Positions 1 to 5,109 of a stretch of 5,495 nt of DNA are shown in pieces. How positions within the stretch are numbered: the first letter of the stretch is position 1; the number at the start of each line of letters is the position of its first letter. A program made the translations under genes and the position numbers. The stretch is from NCBI GenBank assembly GCA_002291495.1, contig DBAE01000218.1:5832-11326 (forward strand), given 5' to 3'. Origin of the DNA: Bacteriovoracaceae bacterium UBA1018 (GTDB taxonomy: Bacteria > Bdellovibrionota > UBA1018). Below the pieces are notes generated by a model, which ran no database searches, was not told where the DNA came from, and saw only the letters and a list, made by a program, of their open reading frames with translations.

Positions 1-916
1 CGCAATGTGTTCCTGGCGCTTCAATCACTTGGCCCGAAATTAAACGTAGTGCCTTTAGAGATTGAGCTAAAAACGAGTCTGAGAAGCCTCCCCAATATTG
101 CAACCGTACCGGCCTTCCCCGTTCTCGAGAACCTAAGCCTGATCTGACAATATCTGGAATCGACTCAGGATCTTCTTCCTCGAGATCCACTGTAAAATCT
201 CCGTCTCGAGTCAGGCGAATCATCCCCGTCCATGCGCCTTCTAATCTAAATGCGGCAGGAAGGTGGGTGGCGATCAGGTCATCTAAGAAAAAGTAATAAG
301 ATCGGATCCGAGTGCGCTTTTTGACTTCAACTGGAACGACATGAGAAAGCACTGCCGGAAGCGTCTTTGGTATTTTAAACCACTGATCGCCTTTAAAAAT
401 CGCTGCCATTTGTAGATTTTCGAGATTTGAAATTTTGGAGACCGAAAAACTTTCCGGCGCAGAAAGATGAGGAAGAATCTGCTCATCAAAAACTTTTTTC
501 CCAATCTCAAACCCAGGCTCGCCTTCTTTCGCCTGACGAGTAATAAAAATATCTGCGGCTTCAAGTTCTGGAAGTAGCCTCTCAAAAGCATCTGCTTGTT
601 TGCCTACAAATTTGGTGACATTTTCCAGGATCGAAGCACGAATCTGGATCAGTCGTTTAGCGGCATTTTGATCCGTTCGTCCTTGGGAGGCGATTGATCT
701 CCCTAATGAAGCTAATCGAATCGCAAAAAATTCGTCCAAGTTTGACGAAGAGATCGCAAGAAACTTGACCCTCTCGAGTAACGGATTATTGATATCTCTG
801 GATTCAGATAGGACACGCTCATTAAACTGCAACCAACTCAAATCCCGATGAATGAGAGGCGTATGCGGTTGAGTCAGTAAAGAAGGCAAGGTAGGAAGAA
901 AGCCGACCTGGAACAT
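1..916 (-). CDS. ppk1: Polyphosphate kinase 1, N-terminal part (runs off left edge)
   Basis: Ppk1 reversibly transfers the terminal phosphate of ATP onto inorganic polyphosphate. The visible 305 residues carry the family's N domain: HRDLSWLQFNERVL at 23-36, then NPLLERVKFLAISSSNLDEF at 44-63, very close to the Ppk1 signature. The head domain follows, with YFFLDDLIATHL (208-219), LTRDGDFTVDLEEE (235-248) and GRPVRLQ (267-273). Ppk1 is normally about 690-720 residues, so the two catalytic phospholipase-D-like domains with the autophosphorylated histidine are outside the window. The start is the ATG at 916-914: an in-frame TAA lies directly before it and the conserved block begins about 20 residues later. 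No Shine-Dalgarno sequence is visible, and a hairpin covers that region. The upstream HELTH gene is 60 bp away on the same strand, so co-transcription is plausible. The part linking N and head domains (about 140-172) looks divergent from typical Ppk1. Family assignment is firm. Confidence 0.95.
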   Translation of the reverse strand, partial: MFQVGFLPTLPSLLTQPHTPLIHRDLSWLQFNERVLSESRDINNPLLERVKFLAISSSNLDEFFAIRLASLGRSIASQGRTDQNAAKRLIQIRASILENVTKFVGKQADAFERLLPELEAADIFITRQAKEGEPGFEIGKKVFDEQILPHLSAPESFSVSKISNLENLQMAAIFKGDQWFKIPKTLPAVLSHVVPVEVKKRTRIRSYYFFLDDLIATHLPAAFRLEGAWTGMIRLTRDGDFTVDLEEEDPESIPDIVRSGLGSRERGRPVRLQYWGGFSDSFLAQSLKALRLISGQVIEAPGTHC

Positions 917-922
917 TTAGGT

Positions 923-967
923 CTAACTAAACACAGAAGACTACAAATGTCTTAAGGATTTAGTTAG
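923..967 (-). promoter_or_regulatory. Nested inverted repeat in the ppk1 leader
   Basis: On the plus strand CTAACTAAA (923-931) is perfectly complementary to TTTAGTTAG (959-967). Inside it AAGAC (937-941) pairs with GTCTT (949-953) around a 7-nt loop, with symmetric 5-nt unpaired segments between the two stems. On the minus-strand transcript the outer stem ends 6 nt before the ppk1 ATG and covers the place where a ribosome-binding site would be. The repeat is certain. A role in controlling ppk1 translation, or as a protein-binding operator, is inference. The outer stem is AT-rich and no U-tract follows, so it does not look like an intrinsic terminator. Confidence 0.45.
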
Positions 968-976
968 GATCTCAGG

Positions 977-1852
977 CTAAAAGCTTTGGCAGCGACGCAC
1001 CATTGAATCATTAACCGACGCTAACGATCGCGCATTGGCCCTCTTACGGGCGTTTTCGCACGCGACTTGATTGAGTTGATGGAACTCACGAATCAACGAC
1101 ACGGGATAAGGCGCACCGCCCGTGGATGAGAATAGTTTGGGAGCATCTTCCGATAGAAGTGGAAATCTGGCTTGCTCATGTCCGAGCTGTTTTTGGACTT
1201 CTTTTTTCCATGAGCCAACTCGGTAAAAATCTTTTTTAATTTTTTCTCGATCTAAGGCCATTCGGTCTCGGCTCAAGTAACGCTTACAGCGAGGAATGAG
1301 TATTTTTCTTTGAATCGACAATTCGAGCCCAACCCTGCATTCCATGTAGACGGCCTCGACCTCGCCACCTGGCGCCTCAAGGGCAGCCGCGAGATACTTT
1401 CCAGGTGTCAACTCCGGATCATAAGGATCCCAACTGGGAGGGGACACCGCATGAGTCAATTCATGAGCCATATCTAATGCTAAATCCAATAGAGGCTGAT
1501 CTCGCTTCAAAATGACTTTGACTTGTCTCTCTCTACGCTCAACGCCTGTTTTTGCATTAAAATGGCGGGTCAACACGGCATCAGTCCGGGAAACTTCACC
1601 CAGTTCGAAGTGTTCGACAAGCTCGTCAAAGCCTGTAGCACCCCAATTTTTTTCGGCTCGTTCTAAAATTTGTTTTCCGGCGGGCACGCTTTGAAGGATC
1701 CGAAATGCATCCACTAATTCGTTTCCAGATTCTCCATAACTATCGCCGTAGCTCATAGAAGAGAGAGGACGGGCCTGCAGGACCATGACTCCTGAGGTGA
1801 TCAATAAGACGAGTTTAAGGGTAATCCATTTAGATGCTGGAAATTGCCACAC
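977..1852 (-). CDS. Exported protein with HELTH zinc-metallopeptidase motif, function unknown
   Basis: I do not recognise this 291-residue protein beyond its motif. The first 27 residues look like a signal peptide: Lys8 and Lys13 precede a hydrophobic stretch at about 14-25, and Ala27 is a possible signal peptidase I site. The sequence DMAHELTHAVSP at 127-138 contains the HExxH zinc-peptidase motif (His130, Glu131, His134) on a predicted helix. A third ligand may be one of the glutamates in GGEVEAVYME (162-171), which would suit a gluzincin arrangement; this is inference. Four cysteines (172, 189, 265, 288) all follow the motif and could form two disulfides in the periplasm. The C-terminal third is basic and helical. 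The start is GTG at 1852: an in-frame TAG lies three codons upstream, and the next start, Met23, would destroy the signal peptide. The gene lies 60 bp upstream of ppk1 and divergent from the protease-lnt unit. A non-peptidase role for the HELTH fold cannot be excluded. Confidence 0.85.
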   Translation of the reverse strand: MWQFPASKWITLKLVLLITSGVMVLQARPLSSMSYGDSYGESGNELVDAFRILQSVPAGKQILERAEKNWGATGFDELVEHFELGEVSRTDAVLTRHFNAKTGVERRERQVKVILKRDQPLLDLALDMAHELTHAVSPPSWDPYDPELTPGKYLAAALEAPGGEVEAVYMECRVGLELSIQRKILIPRCKRYLSRDRMALDREKIKKDFYRVGSWKKEVQKQLGHEQARFPLLSEDAPKLFSSTGGAPYPVSLIREFHQLNQVACENARKRANARSLASVNDSMVRRCQSF

Positions 1853-1854
1853 AA

Positions 1855-1860
1855 CCCCCT
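1855..1860 (-). promoter_or_regulatory. Purine-rich AGGGGG before the GTG start of the HELTH gene
   Basis: The minus-strand sequence AGGGGG is followed by TT and the GTG start codon. It resembles a Shine-Dalgarno element, but the 2-nt spacing is shorter than usual. It supports initiation near here, because an in-frame TAG overlaps the site and rules out any longer protein. Confidence 0.4.
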
Positions 1861-1910
1861 ATCGGCAGAATGTTCCCACTTCCTAAGAGGAGACTGCTCT
1901 GGTATGCACC

Positions 1911-1916
1911 TGTCAA
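1911..1916 (-). promoter_or_regulatory. Possible -35 hexamer TTGACA for the HELTH gene
   Basis: The minus strand reads exactly TTGACA here, about 58 bp upstream of the GTG start, a sensible position for a sigma-70 -35 element. The sequence 16-19 bp further on (TCTCCT and neighbours) matches the -10 consensus poorly, so this is only half a promoter and may be chance. Confidence 0.25.
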
Positions 1917-1997
1917 AAGTCTAAACAGCCGACCGCCCAAAAATTAGGCGCTGGCTTCGAAGTGACGTTAAGGCACCGACGTAAGTAGTTGAATTGT

Positions 1998-2147
1998 ATG
2001 AATTTTATCCAACCCCTAAAAGGCCGCATTTTCCGCTCTCAGGGCATATCTCTTGCTCATACCCTGGAAGACGTGGAAATGCATGCTTGGGAACGCTCCC
2101 AGGCCGTGCCAGCGGAAGAAGTTAAGGTGGAAGTTTATGCAGTTTAA
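1998..2147 (+). CDS. Possible 49-residue small ORF overlapping the protease start
   Basis: An ATG at 1998 opens a 49-codon frame ending at TAA 2145-2147. An in-frame TAG at 1986-1988 bounds it upstream. Its last 11 nt overlap the protease gene, whose ATG (2137) lies in the +1 frame. The protein starts MNFIQPLKGRIFRSQ and ends in an acidic stretch, PAEEVKVEVYAV. The second half uses G-starting codons heavily (GAA GAA GTT AAG GTG GAA GTT), which looks like coding sequence, whereas the protease frame over the same stretch reads as unlikely Trp/Cys/Arg-rich sequence. There is no signal peptide and no recognisable domain. No Shine-Dalgarno site precedes the ATG. The overlap would suit a leader or a co-translated small protein coupled to the protease. 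It could also be a chance frame in a long 5' leader. Confidence 0.42.
   Translation: MNFIQPLKGRIFRSQGISLAHTLEDVEMHAWERSQAVPAEEVKVEVYAV
2124..2130 (+). promoter_or_regulatory. Ribosome-binding site AAGGTGG deciding the protease start
   Basis: AAGGTGG lies 6 nt before the ATG at 2137, the best-placed Shine-Dalgarno-like site in the window. It favours ATG 2137 over the in-frame ATG at 2158, which has only AAGAAGCAGCAG before it, and over the far upstream TTG at 2053. It lies inside the 49-codon small ORF, so a ribosome finishing that ORF would pass over it. Confidence 0.6.
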
Positions 2148-3372
2148 GAAGCAGCAGATGAAGTCGAAACAAAAGGTATTTAAAAGCACCCTCATCTTAG
2201 GACTAGCGGTCCTCAGTTATAATGCCCTTGGAAATGCTCCTGCTACCGGAGTACGCGGTAGTGTCACCTCTCTTAAATCCGCATCAAAACAACTTTTTAG
2301 GCCTGAGCTCATTAAGAACTGGGGTCTGGTCAATTCTCAAAACAAGTCACACATTCAAGTAGTCGATGCCTGGAAGATCGAAAAAGGAAATCACAAGGTC
2401 GTTGTTGCAGTGATCGATACAGGGATCGATGCAAATCACAAAGACCTACAAAAAAATATTTGGCATGGTCCAAGTACGAATCCAAATGGACCAGCGCATC
2501 TTAAAAACAATCCATTTGTAGCTCCAAAAGGACAAATCTTACCGGGACAATATGGGTGGAACTTTGTTTCCGACCAACCCAACCCAGTGGATGAACACGG
2601 TCATGGTACGCACGTCGCTGGAATTATCGGCGCAATGACCAATCTCGAAGCGGGAGTGAGCGGTGTCGCTCCTAACGTATCGATCATGTCAGTAAAGTAC
2701 TACTCGGACGCAAACTCGGGTCCGGTGAACTTGAGAAACTCTGTACGTGCTATCAATTTTGCGATTGAGAATGGTGCACAAATCATCAATTACAGTGGTG
2801 GCGGTCCTGAATTTTCTGAAGAAGAATATATCGCTATCAAAAAGGCTGAGGCCAAGGGTGTACTCTTTGTTGCGGCTGCAGGTAATGAACATGTCGATTC
2901 CGATCCGACAAATAAACATTACTACCCGGCTGCTTATGGGCTAAGCAATATTATCTCTGTCGCAGCAACCGACATTAATAACAATCTTTTGAAGTCTTCT
3001 AACTGGGGCAAGAAAAAGGTCGATGTGGCCGCTCCAGGTGAGAACATTTTTAGTACGCTTCCGGGCAACCGATATGGTCCGATGTCAGGGACATCTCAGG
3101 CCACAGCATTCGTCTCTGGAATTGCGGCTTTGCTTTTGTCCAAGAACCCGAACCTGAAACCTCATCAGGTGAAAGAGATTATTCGACGCAGCGTAGATCC
3201 AATCCCTACACTAGCCGATAAACTTTCAACCGGCGGGCGAGTGAACGCTTATAAGGCCCTACTTGCACTAGGATCCGGAAATGTTCCGACTGAGAAAAAA
3301 GAGCTGATCCGATCAGTCGCCAACGGACCCGTGTCCTTGCTTAAAATGATTGCTTCTCCTGAGGCTAGGTAA
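2137..3372 (+). CDS. Exported subtilisin-like serine protease (S8 family)
   Basis: This 411-residue protein is a secreted S8 subtilase, a serine endopeptidase. The N-terminus is a lysine-rich signal peptide with its hydrophobic core at about 18-31 (LILGLAVLSYNALG); cleavage is likely near 32-34. A linker of some 35 residues leads to a mature-type start, HIQVVDAWKI at 72-81. The catalytic triad is complete: Asp94 in AVIDTGID, His156 in DEHGHGTHVAG, Ser320 in MSGTSQATAFVSG. Asn250 in AAAGNE is the oxyanion residue, and NYSGGG (218-223) corresponds to the substrate-binding strand. The catalytic domain ends near 378; a tail of about 33 residues follows. The space before the mature domain is too short for a standard I9 inhibitor prodomain, as in thermitase-like enzymes. 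The Ser motif departs from the common GTSMATPHVAG at Met, Pro and His. No cysteines occur. The stop lies 15 bp before lnt, suggesting an operon. ATG 2158 (Met8) is a possible alternative start. The substrate is unknown. Confidence 0.93.
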   Translation: MQFKKQQMKSKQKVFKSTLILGLAVLSYNALGNAPATGVRGSVTSLKSASKQLFRPELIKNWGLVNSQNKSHIQVVDAWKIEKGNHKVVVAVIDTGIDANHKDLQKNIWHGPSTNPNGPAHLKNNPFVAPKGQILPGQYGWNFVSDQPNPVDEHGHGTHVAGIIGAMTNLEAGVSGVAPNVSIMSVKYYSDANSGPVNLRNSVRAINFAIENGAQIINYSGGGPEFSEEEYIAIKKAEAKGVLFVAAAGNEHVDSDPTNKHYYPAAYGLSNIISVAATDINNNLLKSSNWGKKKVDVAAPGENIFSTLPGNRYGPMSGTSQATAFVSGIAALLLSKNPNLKPHQVKEIIRRSVDPIPTLADKLSTGGRVNAYKALLALGSGNVPTEKKELIRSVANGPVSLLKMIASPEAR

Positions 3373-3381
3373 TTACAATGC

Positions 3382-3399
3382 GGCTAGATGTCTCTAGCC
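3382..3399 (+). promoter_or_regulatory. Inverted repeat placing the lnt start codon in a hairpin loop
   Basis: GGCTAG (3382-3387) and CTAGCC (3394-3399) form a perfect 6-bp stem around the loop ATGTCT, whose first three bases are the lnt start codon. A second GGCTAG copy at 3363-3368, in the last codons of the protease gene, could pair with the same CTAGCC instead. No Shine-Dalgarno site precedes this ATG. The repeats are seen directly; regulation by coupling to protease translation is inference. Confidence 0.4.
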
Positions 3400-5025
3400 C
3401 AAGAAAATACAACCCGAATATCGCTTCGTCTTAGACCTCAACTCCCAGTTGTCCTAAGCGGAATAGCTCTTACCTTAGTCTTTGCTCCCTGGAATCTATC
3501 TTTCCTGGTTTGGATTGCCCTGATTCCATGGCTGATGGCGTTGAAGAAGTGTGATTCTTTCCGAAACACTTTTATTCAGGGTCTTTGGCTCGGTATTTTT
3601 ATGAGTATCGGAGCCTTTAGCTGGGTTGCATCTGTCTTACACCAGTATGCAGGCCTTCCTTGGGTGGTGAGCATCGCAGGGCTCTTGGTCTTTTCGATCG
3701 GCGGTCAGCCTCAATTTGCGCTCAGTTCAATCCTGATTAAAAAGGCACAAGCGCACTTGAGCCCAACAATGCGTGCAGGGATTGTCGCTTTGATCTGCAT
3801 AGGACTTTCGGGATTTTATGCCGGACTCGACTGGATATTACCCAAGCTCTTTGTGGATACCTTAGGTCACGCTTTTGCTCACTCACCTGCACTTCTTCAA
3901 CTAGCAGACATAGGTGGAGCCCACTTACTCACTTTTCTTATCTTTCTTTCAAACTTCTCGATCTGGTTATTGATCGAAAAACTTCGCAGCCGCACGGAAC
4001 CAAGCGCATGGCCGACACTCTATGAAGTAGGCCCAGTCCTAGCGCTTTTGATCGGATCTATTTTGGGCGGAATCTACTACGGACAGAATCGACTGATTCA
4101 GGTTCGCGAGCATACGTCTCGCGCGGATCGTCATGTTCAAGTGGCAGCCATTCAGGCCAATATTGGAGATTTTGATAAGATTGCAAGTGAACGTGGCGTG
4201 CGAGGAGCAGCAAAAAAAGTCTTAGATACATTTTTTCAGCTGTCCGACGAAGCCCTGAAACTTACTCCTAAACCAGACTTCTTGATCTGGCCCGAGACTT
4301 CGTACCCATCCACATTTAGAACTCCAATGAGTTCAGATGAATTTGCCAGAGATCAGCAAGTTGAAACTTTTGTACGTACACGTGGCGTACCTCTTCTCTT
4401 TGGCGGTTATGACCAAGCACACGGCAAAGACTACAACGCGTTTTTTTACCTCATGCCAGATGGAAAAGTAGACATTTATCGAAAAAGCATCTTACTGATG
4501 TTTGGTGAGTACATTCCTGGCGCTGACAGTTTTCCTTGGATTAAACAAACTTTTCCAATGGTGGGCAACTTTGGACGTGGACCAGGACCAAGTGTACTTG
4601 AAGTAGCAAATGTGAAAACAGGTCCGCTTATTTGCTACGAAGTTCTATTTCCGAACTTTGTGATCGACGCTGTAAAAAAAGGCAGCCGCCTCATTGTCAA
4701 CGTGACCAATGACTCTTGGTTTGGACCCTACGGAGAACCGGAGTTACATCTCGCTCTGAGCTTATTTAGAAGTGTTGAGACTCGCATACCTCAAATTAGA
4801 TCCACAAATACGGGCATCTCTGCGCTCATACTTCCAGATGGATCCTTGAAGCAGACGACTCGTATCTTTACGCCTGAGATCCTTAATGTGAGTATCCCGA
4901 TCGTGGAGCCGATGCCGACTCTCATGATGAAATGGGGTGATTGGTTTGGCCCTACCGCACTTTCATTTGGTGTTTTGATCTTAGTTTTTTTCGAGTTTTA
5001 TTTTAAAAGAAAAAAGCTTACCTAA
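3388..5025 (+). CDS. lnt: Apolipoprotein N-acyltransferase
   Basis: Lnt is an inner-membrane enzyme that moves an acyl chain from a phospholipid to the N-terminal cysteine of lipoproteins, the last step of their maturation. The 545-residue protein has the standard layout: hydrophobic segments at about 19-34, 36-52, 62-82, 91-106, 131-150, 178-196 and 214-229, then a periplasmic nitrilase-type domain (about 248-500) and a last membrane helix at 522-538. The catalytic triad is visible as Glu303 (IWPETSYPS), Lys366 (YRKSILL) and Cys416 (LICYEVLFP). Glu374 in FGEYIPG, Tyr417 and Glu418 match other residues known to be essential in E. coli Lnt. NDSWFG (441-446) and STNTGISA (472-479) are also family motifs. 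Two positions differ: the usual HLVPFGE loop reads ILLMFGE, and the region after QANIG lacks the tryptophan of E. coli. Length is slightly above the usual 500-520. The ATG lies 15 bp after the protease stop with no Shine-Dalgarno site, so translational coupling is likely. Confidence 0.96.
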   Translation: MSLAQENTTRISLRLRPQLPVVLSGIALTLVFAPWNLSFLVWIALIPWLMALKKCDSFRNTFIQGLWLGIFMSIGAFSWVASVLHQYAGLPWVVSIAGLLVFSIGGQPQFALSSILIKKAQAHLSPTMRAGIVALICIGLSGFYAGLDWILPKLFVDTLGHAFAHSPALLQLADIGGAHLLTFLIFLSNFSIWLLIEKLRSRTEPSAWPTLYEVGPVLALLIGSILGGIYYGQNRLIQVREHTSRADRHVQVAAIQANIGDFDKIASERGVRGAAKKVLDTFFQLSDEALKLTPKPDFLIWPETSYPSTFRTPMSSDEFARDQQVETFVRTRGVPLLFGGYDQAHGKDYNAFFYLMPDGKVDIYRKSILLMFGEYIPGADSFPWIKQTFPMVGNFGRGPGPSVLEVANVKTGPLICYEVLFPNFVIDAVKKGSRLIVNVTNDSWFGPYGEPELHLALSLFRSVETRIPQIRSTNTGISALILPDGSLKQTTRIFTPEILNVSIPIVEPMPTLMMKWGDWFGPTALSFGVLILVFFEFYFKRKKLT

Positions 5026-5109
5026 CCGAGCGAACAGCTATAAATAATACTTAGATAAAAATCTCTCGTCTGATTGCAGCGATTTTTTCTTTCTGTTAAT
5101 TAATCCAAG
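5026..5109. other. AT-rich gap between lnt and the PhyH-like gene
   Basis: This gap of 84 bp holds a TATAAA box and a weak complementarity AAAAATC (5057-5063) to GATTTTT (5081-5087) across a 17-nt loop. The latter could act as a poor terminator for lnt but is too AT-rich and open to call. No Shine-Dalgarno site is evident before the next ATG. Confidence 0.5.
5039..5044 (+). promoter_or_regulatory. Possible -10 box TATAAA for the PhyH-like gene
   Basis: TATAAA matches the sigma-70 -10 consensus at five of six positions and would start transcription roughly 60 nt before the ATG at 5110. The matching -35 position has only a weak candidate (CTTACC, at 5017-5022, 16-bp spacer), overlapping the end of lnt. 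It would give the gene its own promoter. Confidence 0.3.

Larger units (their letters stand above)
1853..1997. other. Divergent intergenic region between the HELTH gene and the protease unit
   Basis: This 145-bp stretch should hold the promoters for both directions. It contains an exact TTGACA on the minus strand, a palindrome CTTCGAAG at 1955-1962, a near direct repeat GACGTTAAG (1964-1972) and GACGTAAG (1978-1985), and a short inverted repeat CGCC/GGCG (1934-1937 and 1947-1950). No complete -35/-10 pair with good matches is visible on either strand, and I see no RNA gene or terminator. Confidence 0.6.

Noticed and set aside
121..132. Perfect 12-bp palindrome GTTCTCGAGAAC, and four CTCGAG sites within ppk1
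   Set aside because: All lie in conserved coding sequence and follow from Ser-Arg/Thr-Arg and Leu-Glu codon pairs (TCT CGA G, CTC GAG); there is no sign of a regulatory role.
283..591. Open frame of 102 codons on the minus strand inside ppk1
   Set aside because: It is out of frame with the strongly conserved Ppk1 sequence on the same strand, and its Phe/Lys/Arg-rich translation has no recognisable motif.
1512..1694. Open frame of 60 codons on the plus strand
   Set aside because: It is antisense to the HELTH-motif gene, which has a full signal peptide and catalytic motif; the plus-strand product is Ser/Thr-rich without features.
2053..2136. Extension of the subtilase N-terminus to an upstream TTG
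   Set aside because: The extra 28 residues are rich in Trp, Cys and Arg, bury the signal peptide, and lack a ribosome-binding site. AAGGTGG is well placed for ATG 2137.
2689..2944. Open frames on both strands inside the subtilase gene
   Set aside because: They overlap the region between the catalytic His and Ser of a complete S8 protease and show no domain of their own.
3378..3387. ATG at 3378 as a start for lnt
   Set aside because: It is in a different frame from lnt and gives no Lnt sequence; the first ATG in the lnt frame is 3388.
5057..5087. Intrinsic terminator after lnt (AAAAATC/GATTTTT)
   Set aside because: The stem is almost all A-T with a 17-nt loop and no GC-rich base, so it would be too weak to call as a terminator.
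5074..5102. Promoter with TTGCAG and TAATTA before the PhyH-like gene
   Set aside because: The -10 match is poor and transcription would begin at the ATG itself, implying a leaderless transcript without other support; the TATAAA at 5039 is a better candidate.
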